64,000 nt of DNA, from assembly GCA_905147135.1 (NCBI GenBank), contig LR990060.1:4728001-4792000 (forward strand). Direction: 5' to 3'. This stretch comes from Blastobasis lacticolella (Eukaryota > Arthropoda > Insecta > Lepidoptera > Blastobasidae). The notes beneath the pieces were generated by a model. It was not told the origin of the DNA and did no database searches. It saw only the letters and a program-made list of their open reading frames with translations. Position 1 is the stretch's first letter, and each line of letters starts with the position of its first letter. The translations under genes and the position numbers were made by a program. This document shows positions 9,989 through 19,950 of this stretch, one piece after another.

Positions 9989-10218
9989 ACTTGAGAATGT
10001 ATAAATTTGGCACTGGCAATAAACGTCAAAGAGCTGGTCCTAAAAAATAATAAAAGTTAACTTTTACTTTGATCTATGAAATTATGTAGATTTTCTTATT
10101 AGTAGGTTACGTTTTTGCTTAAAACTTTTCTAGTAAAAAAGTAAAAATAGATATTTATGTCATGCCGCATGACTCATGCGGCCGTGAAGTGGCGGTTCGA
10201 AGACAGTAAGGGTAAGAG

Positions 10219-10290
10219 TGTTCGAAGACGGGCGTATTTTTAACCCTCGGCTACGCCTCGGACGGAAATTTACGCTCGTCTTCGTACATT
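10219..10290. repeat. Imperfect palindrome (about 19-base arms)
   Basis: CGAAGACGGGCGTATTTTT near 10219 pairs with AAATTTACGCTCGTCTTCG near 10267-10288. The loop itself contains CCCTCGGCTACGCCTCGG. It looks like a transposon end or MITE. Confidence 0.6.
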
Positions 10291-10648
10291 CGCGTCACAA
10301 ACGTTAAAGCAAGTATCGAAAAATAGTCGCTGTCAAAATCGCCACGAAACGGCCAGATGACATACAATATTTTTGTTGTCATTATCGCTCCGAAAGTTCA
10401 ACTTTTGAGGGTTGTGGCAAACAGTGAAATATTTAGGTCCGCTTCGTAACAAACTCCCAGCTGAGAAAGAATGAGCGCCACTCAATAGTAACTAAGTTTA
10501 AAAATTACTCAAAATCATCGGTCGGTACACTAGAATGTGACTTTTTTTTGTACAATCTTTCTCATTTCGATCCGGGTGTACGTGAACAGTCCGTAAAAAA
10601 GGGAGGGGGTAAACTTTACCCTAGGCCGTGAAAAAAAGTCGATATGGT

Positions 10649-10964
10649 ACACTGAAAAAAAGGTTTTTGTTACGACAACGTTACCGTTATCACAACAAAA
10701 ATTTTGTTATCCGTATATTAACCCTCTCACGGCCGATTCGGCCTGTGTAGTACTTTTTCCGGCGGAGTAGGGATAGCATGTCGCTTAAGCGGACTTACTC
10801 CCACCACCAGATTTCATCATTTAGAAAAGCACGTGCAATCCCCTTGCCCCACGTCTGAGAACAGAGTGGGAGAAACGCCCAAAACCGTGAGAGGGTTAAC
10901 GTAAACTTTTGTTACCGTAACATAAGTTAGTTTGCAGTAATAAAAAATTCTATTCAGTGTATAC
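10649..10964. mobile_element. Fold-back element in intron of ORF B, host of a nested MITE
   Basis: The left end (TACACTGAAAAAAAGGTTTT) and the reverse complement of the right end (TACACTGAATAGAATTTTTTA) match. Inner stretches around GTTACGG/CCGTAAC and AACAAAAGTTT also mirror each other. The right end abuts the splice donor of the proposed first exon of ORF B. The boundaries are approximate. Confidence 0.5.
10722..10895. mobile_element. piggyBac-like MITE, 174 bp, TTAA target duplication
   Basis: CCCTCTCACGG at 10722-10732 and its exact reverse complement at 10885-10895 form the terminal repeats. Both ends are flanked by TTAA (10718-10721 and 10896-10899), the target duplication of piggyBac elements. 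There is no coding capacity, so it is a non-autonomous copy. Confidence 0.85.
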
Positions 10965-11412
10965 TTACTTTACAGATCTTTTCCGAACTGTTTACACAAA
11001 TTCAACACACAAATCGCAAACTTTAATGCTGTAAGCGTCTGTCCGTTTCCCGAGTGCCGGCGATTTTGAGTTAAAATCGTTTGGGTAGAAAACATTTTGA
11101 CTGAGTCAATCACCGCACGCTATCTTACAGGGTAATAGACTCCATATATAGCTGTCTCTTTCATCCCATATGTTACTACGCGCAGCAGTTCATGGTCACA
11201 ATGTATTGGTTTTACTTTGTACATAGATGACGTAATTCATTTAAGTAAACAAGGTATGAAACATAAAAAGCATTTACGAGCATTTACGGCAGAAGGCGGG
11301 ACTAATGTCAATGATTTGGAATTTTCCATTAGATATTATCGTAAACAAATGATGCGCATCATGATTAGTTTTAATCAGTCGGTATGTTATGTACTGATTT
11401 AGATGCTTCTGT

Positions 11413-11765
11413 AGTTCATTATAAGCTATAATAAATGGCCAATTATTATAAAAATAAGTGTTACAGGTAAAATTAAAGGTAATTTCATGAGCTTTAATAT
11501 AAAATTTTCAGAAATAAGATTTTTTTTGTCAGTCAAAAGTTATTTACCGTTAAAGTCATAAAACCTGAAATTTATTTTTTTGCAATTTTTAAATGGCCAA
11601 TGAAATTACTAAAAATCATTATAAAGTATAAGTGTTATATGTCAAATTAAAGGTAATTTCATAAGCTTTAATATAAAGTTTTCAGAAATAAGTTTTTTTT
11701 TGTCATTCAAAAGTTATTTACCGATAAAGTTACAAAAACTGGAATTTTCGAAATTTTGAAAATTT
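11413..11765. repeat. Two diverged tandem copies of an about 180-bp AT-rich unit
   Basis: The blocks GGTAATTTCATGAGCTTTAATATAA and TTCAGAAATAAG, then AAAAGTTATTTACCG, recur in the same order at about 11475-11560 and 11650-11735. The downstream text at about 11850-11890 (TTAAGATCGGTTAAGAACTTTTGGAGATAT) is a dispersed insect repeat motif. Confidence 0.6.
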
Positions 11766-12271
11766 TAAATGGCCACTATTTTTAAACTAATTAACCGATG
11801 TCGCTCATCTTCGAACTCGTCCAAGGTAATTACCCAAAGAATATGTATACCAAGTTTCATTAAGATCGGTTAAGAACTTTTGGAGATATCGTGATGACAA
11901 GCTCGGTTATATTACATATATATATAAATTTTTGAACCAACGGTATTTTTGGAACCTACTTGACTAATTATGACTTATGATAGCAAAATCAGGTGAAAAT
12001 TCCACCATAAGGACAAATGCAATAGTTTGGATTTCAAATGAAATCCACCTAATAATCTAGTGCTAATAAAAATTGATATAAGGGGAAAAAAGGGCCAATT
12101 GAACCAATCGACTTAAGAAATCGAAAAAAATAAAAAACTCTTTATGAAATATAAACGTTAGTATTATAATTCTAGTACAAAATAAGGGAAATAAAAAAGA
12201 CAAAATCATAAATCAGTTATTACGTTAAAAATCATTTGAAACATTGTTTTAGATAATGCAAAGAAATTTTC
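11766..12271. other. No gene seen; dispersed-repeat text and 3' flank of the BEN gene
   Basis: AT-rich. The 3' UTR of the BEN gene must lie here on the minus strand, but no canonical AATAAA was found close to its stop. Confidence 0.4.
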
Positions 12272-14389
12272 TTATCCATACTTCCCTCTCATTTCTTGCA
12301 TTTTATTACGTAGAGAGTTCAAAATTGTGACTCTATCCCGACGAACCCACTTTTGAGCAACTGTATACTGGTCAACGAACTTCAATAAAACATTTCTTGC
12401 ATGTTCGTCAAGCCCGGGCCTCATACCTGTTCCAGTAAATGCATTAGCCTGTTTCCCAGTAGGGGAGCATATACTCAATGCGCTCTCGCGAAATACTTCA
12501 ACCAGTAACATCCTTGCCAATGATTTACTATCTCTGGCCGTATTCTTGCAATAGCTCAGTTTAACAGCGTCCACGAAAATATGAGATTTTGGTATTAATT
12601 CAACAAGACCTTCTTTGTACTTTCGGTGCTTTAAGGTCCATTTAGAGTCCTGTGGATCATATTCTGGCGGCAAAATAAACTTGCGCGCTTGACCACGAAT
12701 TTTATCTGATGGATTATTATTTTTACTTTCAATGTTATCATCTTCGTCTGTTAGATCCATATCATCATCATCATTATTTTGTACTTCTGACGAAGTTACT
12801 TTCTTTTTTTTATTTGGAGACACTTCCTGACCATCATTGTCACCATCTGCTATTTTCTTTAATTTCTTGAATACCTTATAGTGTTGAAGAGCATTGTCAC
12901 ATAACAGTTGAAACAACCTATAACGGTTGCGATACTCAGCATAGAGTTGACTTACTATTTCTTTGTAATCATCACCCATAGTCTCTCGTAAAGCCTCTCG
13001 CAGAATAAATTCATCTGTAAACTTCTCACAGCTCTTCACTGATGAGTTTAAATTCTGGTTGTATTGAATGCTCTCTTTACTACAGCTACTAGTTTCCGGG
13101 TAATTACTCTCCACAGTTTCATCTACACTAACAGTATTGGTTGGTGAAGACATTCTACTTGCCAGTCTTGTGAAATATCTTTTAACTTTCGAAGAATCTC
13201 CAACTTTAGTTTGCTCTTGGGATTCTTTAGAAGCTGTCGACTCTTGTTCTGAGTTTTTATTACTCATTGTTTCAGAAGTTTGGCCCGATGTTGATGGTAT
13301 ACCTGGAATTAAACTCTGTCAGTAATCGGCAAAAAAAATTACCTATTTTTTCTATGAAATTAGTAATTAGACCAAAAATAATAACAATTTCTTAAAAAAT
13401 TAGTAACTAGTGAACAAATATTGGCAATTACTTTGAAACATTAGCAATTAGTAGGACAAATATATCGAATACTTCATGAAAAAAAATTTGCTATTTATTT
13501 TTTTGGGTGGAAAATTGATAACTTCGATGCGACTCTGTGGGGACTCAATAAATTATCTTATGCTGAATATTCAATTCTATTAGTATTGATTAATAACTTG
13601 CTAATATTTTAATAAAATTATACATACTTTCATCTATTTTCTTGCTCTCTTCTTGTTCCGATATTTTGTTTAGTATCTTAATGTAATTAGTCGCATTTGT
13701 GAAGGAATCTGTAAAAATAAAAGTCAATTAAAACATATAGTTAAACTAGTTATGCGACGCACGCAAGCCTGCATGTTTATTTTTTAAATCTGTTTATAAC
13801 TTTAGAATTGAATTTACGCACGCCTCACTATTCAGTTGCATATGTTTTCATGCTGATGATACATTTGACCGATCAGATAACGAATTAAGGTGTAAATTGC
13901 ATATATTCTTGTGTTACTTCTAACTAATGAGATCTTGAGTTATTGAGGCTTCATATATTTATATCATGCAATGTTTACTATAGGAATAGAAAAACGCATT
14001 ATTTATACACGCGCAACCTAAAAATGGCCTCATAGTGAACTGTACGATAATAAGCGATAACGCGTCGTGACCGAAATTTTTATATTCGAAACTTGACAGA
14101 GGTTTTAGGATATAGTGCAAGCCCAATAGATAATAAATAATCAAAACTTACTTGTGCCAAATTTTATCTCCGCAGAAAAAATCGGCCAGTCATCTGAAGA
14201 TTCTTCTCTATTCTGAACACGTCTTTCAGTTACTGATTTTTTTTCTATTGGATATTTAATTAGAACTTCACCATCTGCTGTCTCGCGGTATTTTATCCAG
14301 GAAAAGGGAATACAAACGTATTTATCTAAGCTCTTTAGGGAATCTTCTGACAATTCGACCACATAATACTTGACGTCTTTCGAAATCAT
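12272..14389 (-). CDS. BEN-domain protein, three coding exons, 449 aa
   Basis: Coding exons 14152-14389, 13628-13708 and 12272-13302 join in phase (238, 81 and 1031 bases, 1350 in all) at GTAAGT and GTATGT donors and TTTTACAG and AATTCCAG acceptors. The ATG is the first codon after an acceptor, so exon 1 is probably non-coding. Residues 1-80 form a small domain (KYYVVELSEDS, VCIPFSWIKY, EVLIKYPIE, WPIFSAEIKFG) that is duplicated at 16465-16820. Residues 81-106 are a short helix. About 107-200 is Ser/Thr-rich and disordered. About 200-258 is helical. About 281-300 is acidic. Residues about 338-426 match a BEN domain (GLVELIPKSHIFVDAVKLSYC, SLARMLLVEVF, GKQANAF, RPGLDEHARNVLLKFV), a DNA- or protein-binding fold of insect chromatin and transcription factors. 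Inferred role: nuclear regulator; the target is unknown. Confidence 0.8.
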
Positions 14390-14602
14390 CTAAAAATAAA
14401 TGGTACAAGTTATTGATAGTTATAAAAAGTATTTAGGGCATTAGTTCATGCCTTGGAGCTACGTACCACTTATAAGTATTAATCTTTCCTCACAATTTGT
14501 CACCCTAGTTTTAACATTAGCTTTGAACTCTCAAGAAATACTTTATGATAAGATTTTTGTATTTTGTTTAAAGAAATACGACTGATCACCAGCAACAAAG
14601 AA

Positions 14603-14637
14603 CACTACTGCACATTTTTCGAGCGACTTATAAATAC
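14603..14637 (-). promoter_or_regulatory. Probable core promoter of the BEN gene
   Basis: On the minus strand TATTTATAAG (14628-14637) is followed about 26 bases later by GCAGTAGTG (14603-14611), a reasonable TATA plus arthropod initiator pair. A transcript starting here would have a non-coding first exon before the acceptor at 14390. Confidence 0.45.
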
Positions 14638-16344
14638 ACGGAAAAGTATCGTGGGAGTAGGAAAAAAACAGCAATATAGACGTTTCAAATCGCGGTTACG
14701 CTTCGCAATAAACACGTCAACCAAGTTGCGCGTCGTGTTTAGAACTTGTTGCGTACATAATAATCAACAGACTCACTCGGCACAACAGACTTACTCGGCA
14801 GTGCCTGACGCCAAGCACCGTTCAAATCCGCGTAAATTAGCGTATTACCGCCAGACGGACCGAGTCTGTATACTGTAATCAGAACCGTTTTTCGCGTTTC
14901 GCTGAAACAGAACGCAGAAACAGCTAATAAAATTCGGAGTATCAAACAACGCACACCAAGTACGTTCAAAAATTTTATTTTAATTTTTTAATTTTCAATA
15001 AGATTTTCTCCAATTTTTTTAAAAGTTATATCGGTTACTCGGTGTTTTTTTATTTTACAGTTTTTTGTAAAGTAGTAATGTTATTGAAAGGGGTCTTATG
15101 AACGTGAACTTGGTGTACATTTTTACAGTAAAACTGTTTTTGTTGGGATCATAAGACCAATAGAATACGCATGACGCATGTTGAATAAATTATGAGTCAT
15201 TCAACCACAGTAATGAACAATTGGTTTTTGGAATATATATATGAATCATCCATACAATAAATAAAAATATTGAACAGTTATTAATGAAATTAATAGATTT
15301 TGAGAATAGAACAGTCGATATTCATATATATTCCATATATTCCATATGCAAATTATACCCCAGATCTATTTTCGACATATATATTTTTCTGTGCAGGATA
15401 TTTGCTATATATATAGTATAATATAGTACATAGTATACAGTATTTATTGTATAGTATAGTAACAAACAAATTCACATTCACATTTATATTATTAGTCACA
15501 TCATTATCAAACATTATGTTTATAAAAACAAAATTATCGGTCAGTAGCAAAAAACTAGATAATATTATGACGTGGCCCAATGTCTGGCTGATAAGGCAGA
15601 TATTCATGCTTCAGAAAAAAATGTTATCATTTTAACTTTTACCCTCTCAAATCTAAAGGGTCGCTTTTTTGATTTTAGTTTTCCATTTAATTAACATGGA
15701 AAAATTTTTGTTTTTATTAAAATTGAATTTACACAATTAACGCAATTTTTTACAAAAAAACATTTTCTATTCTTAACGTTTAGTCTTTGAGCTTTAAAAA
15801 ACTCTCAAACGAAGTATGATTATCTTCAAAAGAAGACTAGTTACAGCTATTTTTAAATTACTAAATTAATAAATTTTGAAATTTGGAAAAATAGTTTGCA
15901 ATGATTTTTTTTTGTATAATAATCCTCATAGATTGCTCATAGATTTGAAACGATATAAGCCTTTAAGAATCGAGTTTTTTGAAGCTCTCAAGGTGGAAAG
16001 GTTCTAGCAGTAACAAAATTTTGCATTAGCGAGGTGTGCTAATGACTAAATATTAATACAGGTAGTACACTCTTGCCAAGGGCTCATTGATTTTCTGCTA
16101 CGGTACAATCATTTAAACCCTACAGTCTGCTCGAACATATACAGGGATATTACGCGCATGCATAAGAATTTTTAAAGAAGATTACTATTTGAATGAAAAT
16201 TCAGACAATGCCTAAAGGCATTTAATGATGTCACAATCATAGCGATATTGGAAGCAATTGCTTCTGAATGGATTTCTACTGTCGATGACTCAATTATCAA
16301 GGACACTTAATAAAAGACAATTGGACAATTAAGATATGGTTGAA
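14638..16344. other. No gene seen; AT-rich spacer
   Basis: Long AT-rich stretch with TATATA-rich text around 15230-15440. No coding pattern or known repeat recognised on either strand. Confidence 0.4.
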
Positions 16345-16350
16345 TTTATT
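16345..16350 (-). promoter_or_regulatory. Poly(A) signal AATAAA
   Basis: Minus-strand hexamer about 115 bases after the stop of the 91-residue gene at 16465-16820. Confidence 0.5.
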
Positions 16351-16464
16351 CTAATAAATTAAATAATTGCATACAAAACATGTAGACAAAAGCCTCATCT
16401 TCTACATTGAAGCATTTTACCTTTATACTTTACCCAATAACTACATCATAAAATCTAGCAGCTG

Positions 16465-16820
16465 TTATTGTAATAAATCTAAAGCAAGAGATGCCTTTTC
16501 GAAATCATCTGAAAAAACAAATTATCATATTAGCATTTTATTTAAGTCTTAGAATTTTTAAGACAAGAAAATTATGTAACATTCTCACCAAATGTATACT
16601 CAATGCTAGCAGGAAAAGTCAGCCACTTGTTACTAGGCGGTACGCTTTTTTGTGCCACATTTAAAAGTTTTTTTTGGTTCATTAATGGAAAGGCTATCAT
16701 AGCTTCTTTTTCTGAAACCGATAGAATCCATGTGGATGGCACTAATTGGTATTTTTCGGTGTCTAAGAAAAGCATTTCTCGAAATTTAACCACACAAAAT
16801 TGTTTTTGCGTCACATCCAT
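16465..16820 (-). CDS. Paralog of the N-terminal domain of the BEN protein (91 aa, two exons)
   Basis: Exons 16589-16820 and 16465-16508 join in phase 1 through an 80-base intron (donor GTGAGA, acceptor TTTTTTCAG). The frame can be read upstream to an ATG at 16868, but a good acceptor (CTTGTTTGCAG) lies 3 bases before the ATG at 16820, matching the layout of the BEN gene. The domain (KQFCVVKFREM, YQLVPSTWILSV, MIAFPLMNQ, WLTFPASIEYTFG) aligns block by block with residues 6-79 of the BEN protein, including the splice position after the FG. The second exon (DDFEKASLALDLLQ) matches its short helix exon (NSFTNATNYIKILNK). It then stops, with no BEN domain. Either a real single-domain protein or a truncated duplicate. 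The domain family is not recognised. Confidence 0.6.
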
Positions 16821-16889
16821 ACTCTGCAAACAAGAATATTCAATTAGATGTCTCATCAACTGATGCATAATTAAATAATGTTAGGTCAG

Positions 16890-17545
16890 AGCCATCTAAC
16901 GTCCAAGAATACTAAACCGGAAATATATTGAAATATACTAAAAATTAAGCATATTACCTTTTCAAATCACCAGTTCGTGAATAATAATGGGCTAATTCTT
17001 CAAATGACAATATTTATTCTCGACGCAATGACTTGTTGCCGCAAATGTGAGAGAATCACTGACTGGATCAAAGTTTGCTATAAATTATATGCAAGGAGTA
17101 TAAGGGTGAAAAAGACAGAACTATGTTTGTTCGTGCTTTACTTGTTGTTAGCCAATAAAACGGGATTGATTTCGTGTACTGAATAACAGGGCATGTCAAA
17201 GGTCATAAATAATGATAAGCGGGTCATGAAAAACAGGATTAATGTGGAATGAATAGTTTAGTATCAATTTATCCACACATTGAGAATCATGTGACGCAAG
17301 TTTGAAAGTCGTTTTAAGGTCAAGTTATTTAAAGCGTTGAGATTTTTGTTGCTCTCTCATCAAACAGATTAGCAATTTTCTTTGAGCTAGCCAAATTATA
17401 CCTATACAATCTGGAATAAATTACTATTCAATTCAATCAATAGCACTCCCGTCTATTACTTGGTTTTCGAAATTCACAGCGATAAGTCGGGTGTATTTAC
17501 TCATTAACATTCAAAGAGTCGGGAGTTTTTTTTATTTACATTTGT
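16890..17545. other. No gene seen; possible promoter area of the plus-strand 85-aa ORF
   Basis: Non-coding. A pyrimidine-rich acceptor (TTTGTTTGAACAG) ends near 17553, suggesting an untranslated first exon for the ORF at 17579 somewhere here. Confidence 0.35.
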
Positions 17546-17578
17546 TTGAACAGTGTTGTGAACAGGAAAGTGTCTAAT

Positions 17579-17836
17579 ATGGAAACCACTTATACGTGCA
17601 TGCTACCAGAGACGTGGCAAAATTATCCGCAACCCCTATTGGAGATCATTTTGCATAATAATATTCTGAATCAATGGAAATCTTATGGAACTTTTTTCGG
17701 CACAACCGTGGAAATCGAAGGAGTAGTAGCTGTGATGATTTTCCACGGTGATATACTTTGGTTTCGCCGGCGCGAAGACTATAGCCTTGAACCCAATGAT
17801 GAATATTTCATGATGTACCTGACATTGTGTACATAA
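17579..17836 (+). CDS. Hypothetical 85-aa protein
   Basis: A single open exon beginning METTYTCMLPETWQNYPQPLL. The ATG at 17579 is preferred because an acceptor lies just upstream, as in the neighbouring genes; an upstream in-frame extension has no ATG. The protein alternates hydrophobic and charged patches (VEIEGVVAVMIFHGDILWFRRRED) like a small beta-rich fold. No family is recognised. AATAAA at 18018-18023 is about 180 bases after the stop. The gene is convergent with the four-exon gene at 18092-18874, and the two poly(A) signals lie within 31 bases of each other, so the transcripts end tail to tail. Confidence 0.5.
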   Translation: METTYTCMLPETWQNYPQPLLEIILHNNILNQWKSYGTFFGTTVEIEGVVAVMIFHGDILWFRRREDYSLEPNDEYFMMYLTLCT

Positions 17837-18017
17837 GGAACAAAAGCTGGATAACTATTTGGTTTGAATTTTCGATTTCTTCTCTGGTCAATACAATGGA
17901 GTTTTGTTTCAAATTAGTTGCCGGTTGCCATTGAACTTGGCCCGCAATTGAATGTCAATTCTAGACTAAGTGTGACGGAACTTGGCAGACGAATAATATG
18001 ATTGTTTTTGATTACCA

Positions 18018-18048
18018 ATAAATCTGCAGTTATTTAAGCTGTTTTATT
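18018..18048. promoter_or_regulatory. Paired convergent poly(A) signals
   Basis: AATAAA on the plus strand at 18018-18023 and on the minus strand at 18043-18048. They serve the 85-aa ORF on the left and the tail-anchored gene on the right. Confidence 0.55.
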
Positions 18049-18091
18049 TTTTAAATTTCAAGTGACACAAATTTCCGTTACATTAATCGGA

Positions 18092-18874
18092 CTATATTAT
18101 ATTTATTACTATTGTGTAAGTTAAACCAGCTATCACCATAGCCGCGAGAAGAAGCAGAGCATCACAACCCATCGCTTGTCTGGAACAAACAACGTGATAA
18201 ATCTTTAGAAGAAACAGTTTTCAAACATCAAGGTTTGAATAAAATGCTATGGTACCTGTTAGCACGTCGAGCCGAAAATTGTTGCGTTTCAAAATCTATT
18301 CTTTTTTTAGGGATCGCTGCTCGTACACTAAAAACATACCAGTAGTTTAGTAAATTTATAAATTGAATAGCTGGCACAGAAATAAATCAACTCACTTTTC
18401 TTTAGCAGCTATCAAATAGTAAGCTGTTTTGTTCTCGCTCTGTCGGGTGACTATGATGTATTCATCTGACGAAACTTCGTCTGTAGTTGAATCTTCTGAT
18501 TCCATGGAATTAGATGACATATCATTTTCTTCAAACACGACATCAATCACATATGCATCGATCTGCCATCTGCAATGACAGCCACCATTGAAACATTCAA
18601 TGTCCATCGAATTCAGTCTGAGCATAGCAACAACTACTTACGGCTTGGAAATTATTTCGAAGAAGTAGCGAGTCTCATGCCTTCCTTCATTTCGCACCAA
18701 CACTGTAGGTATATTATGCACTTGTAAAACGATAAATTTGTCAGAAGTAACATCAACAATAATCGACTCAGCTAATTTTAGAAGAAATGTCTCTATTCCT
18801 CTGATAGGCCATTGCTTAGGCACAAAAATCCTCTTTGATAAATGCACAAATTTTGAAGTCGGGCATTTTCCCAT
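18092..18874 (-). CDS. Four-exon protein with C-terminal membrane anchor (188 aa), possible Tudor-like region
   Basis: Exons 18642-18874, 18396-18569, 18256-18327 and 18092-18179 (233+174+72+88 = 567 bases) join in phase with good GTAAGT, GTGAGT and GTACCA donors and CATTGCAG, TTTTTAG and TGTTCCAG acceptors. All introns are short (72, 68 and 76 bases). Exon 2 alone seems to end in TGA, but that TGA is part of the GTGAGT donor. An acceptor (TTTTACAG) lies 7 bases before the ATG. Residues about 15-80 (FVPKQWPIRGIETFLLKLAE, IIVDVTSDKFIVLQV, VLVRNEG) recall the SN-like half of an extended Tudor domain, which is a guess. Residues about 95-110 are acidic and Ser-rich. About 137-162 is basic. Residues about 167-188 are hydrophobic (ALLLLAAMVIAGLTYTIV) and end at the C-terminus, as in tail-anchored proteins of ER or mitochondria. 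An AATAAA lies 44 bases after the stop. Confidence 0.65.
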
Positions 18875-18889
18875 TTTTGCTCTGTAAAA

Positions 18890-19260
18890 CGAAGCGCTCA
18901 GGACACCTCGTAGCGAAAGACTAACTTTTAGTTATTTCAAACGATATAACTTTAGGTCACAATGTCAATACTATTAGCGATAATTTATAATGTAGGAGCA
19001 TTGCTCGATCTTTTAATACTTGGTTAATTCATTGTTTTGATACATGCAACGCTTATCTCACTTTTATGTGTATGGTGATTTACTGTATTTGTTTTGATTA
19101 CAGTAACTGTAATGCGCTAATTAATTTACGACATGGGCTTTGCTACATTGGAAATTACTTATCAATATAGCGTATTGCCAAATAATAGAAGTATGCTCCC
19201 AAAATAAAGCTACTAAATTATAAAATCACTGATTTCTTCATATAATAGATCTTCAAATAT
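18890..19260. other. No gene seen
   Basis: AT-rich. The untranslated first exon and promoter of the four-exon gene should lie here on the minus strand but were not pinned down. Confidence 0.35.
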
Positions 19261-19269
19261 GTGGTTTTG

Positions 19270-19950
19270 GGTATGAATACATTAAAGATGACAGGAGCTG
19301 TTTCTTCTTTGTTCACTGGATTTATTACGAGATTCCTCAAATGTTTTACTGTATTATCAATGGATGAGTCTTCTAAACTGACAGATCTTTTACTTCCGTC
19401 CGAGAAGTTGATTCTACAAAAACAAACAGAAAAAAGAAAAAAATTGAAGTTTCAACGAAAAAGAACAATTAACCTCATGTATTTTTCCTTACTTGGATAC
19501 TCGCGGATAGAGAAACTGCGTGGTCTGAAGTCACGCATTCTAAAAAAATTGTTATTGCTGATGTAGAACACCAAAAAGTACTTTCAGCAGGACTGAAAGA
19601 CATTGTATTCAGATTTTTTCTAGCACAATTCTTGAGAAAGAAAAAATCGCTTGAAAATGGGTGAAAATTGCTGTTTACCTTAGGAATCTTATGGTCAGTC
19701 ACTTGATCACCTTGGATACTTAACTATTAACTAAAGAAGTGCTATAAAGTGCTCGGCAACTGATTCGAATCACATTTGAAAAAAAACTGGCATAGAATAC
19801 CTAAGATTTTAGAAAGCAAGACCAAGAATCTAGCAAAAAATACTCTGAGCAGAAATAGCCTGTCAGATTTTTTGTGTAATTTAGACAGCGGTAATGCATC
19901 CAAGTCGCGCAAGAAGCATGGTAAGGAGAGCAACTTAAGAGAATGGTCCT
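19270..19950 (+). pseudogene. Decayed plus-strand reading frame of unknown identity
   Basis: With a few stops and shifts, one strand reads protein-like text. Near 19270-19380 it gives YEYIKDDRSCFFFVHWIYYEIPQ. Near 19495-19660 it gives WILADRETAWSEVTHSKKIVIADVEHQ and FRFFLAQF. Near 19790-19945 it gives HRIPKILESKTKNLAKNT and LSDFLCNLDSG, ending in a stop. The lack of introns would fit an old retrocopy. No family recognised. Confidence 0.35.

Noticed and set aside
11217..11402. A 61-codon plus-strand frame
   Set aside because: No motif, no promoter or poly(A) context, and it lies in repeat-like AT-rich DNA.
8839..18874. Reading the small-gene cluster as an integrated viral segment because BEN domains also occur in insect DNA viruses
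   Set aside because: The genes have multiple spliced introns and metazoan-type signals, and no viral structural or replication gene is visible. An ordinary insect gene cluster fits better.
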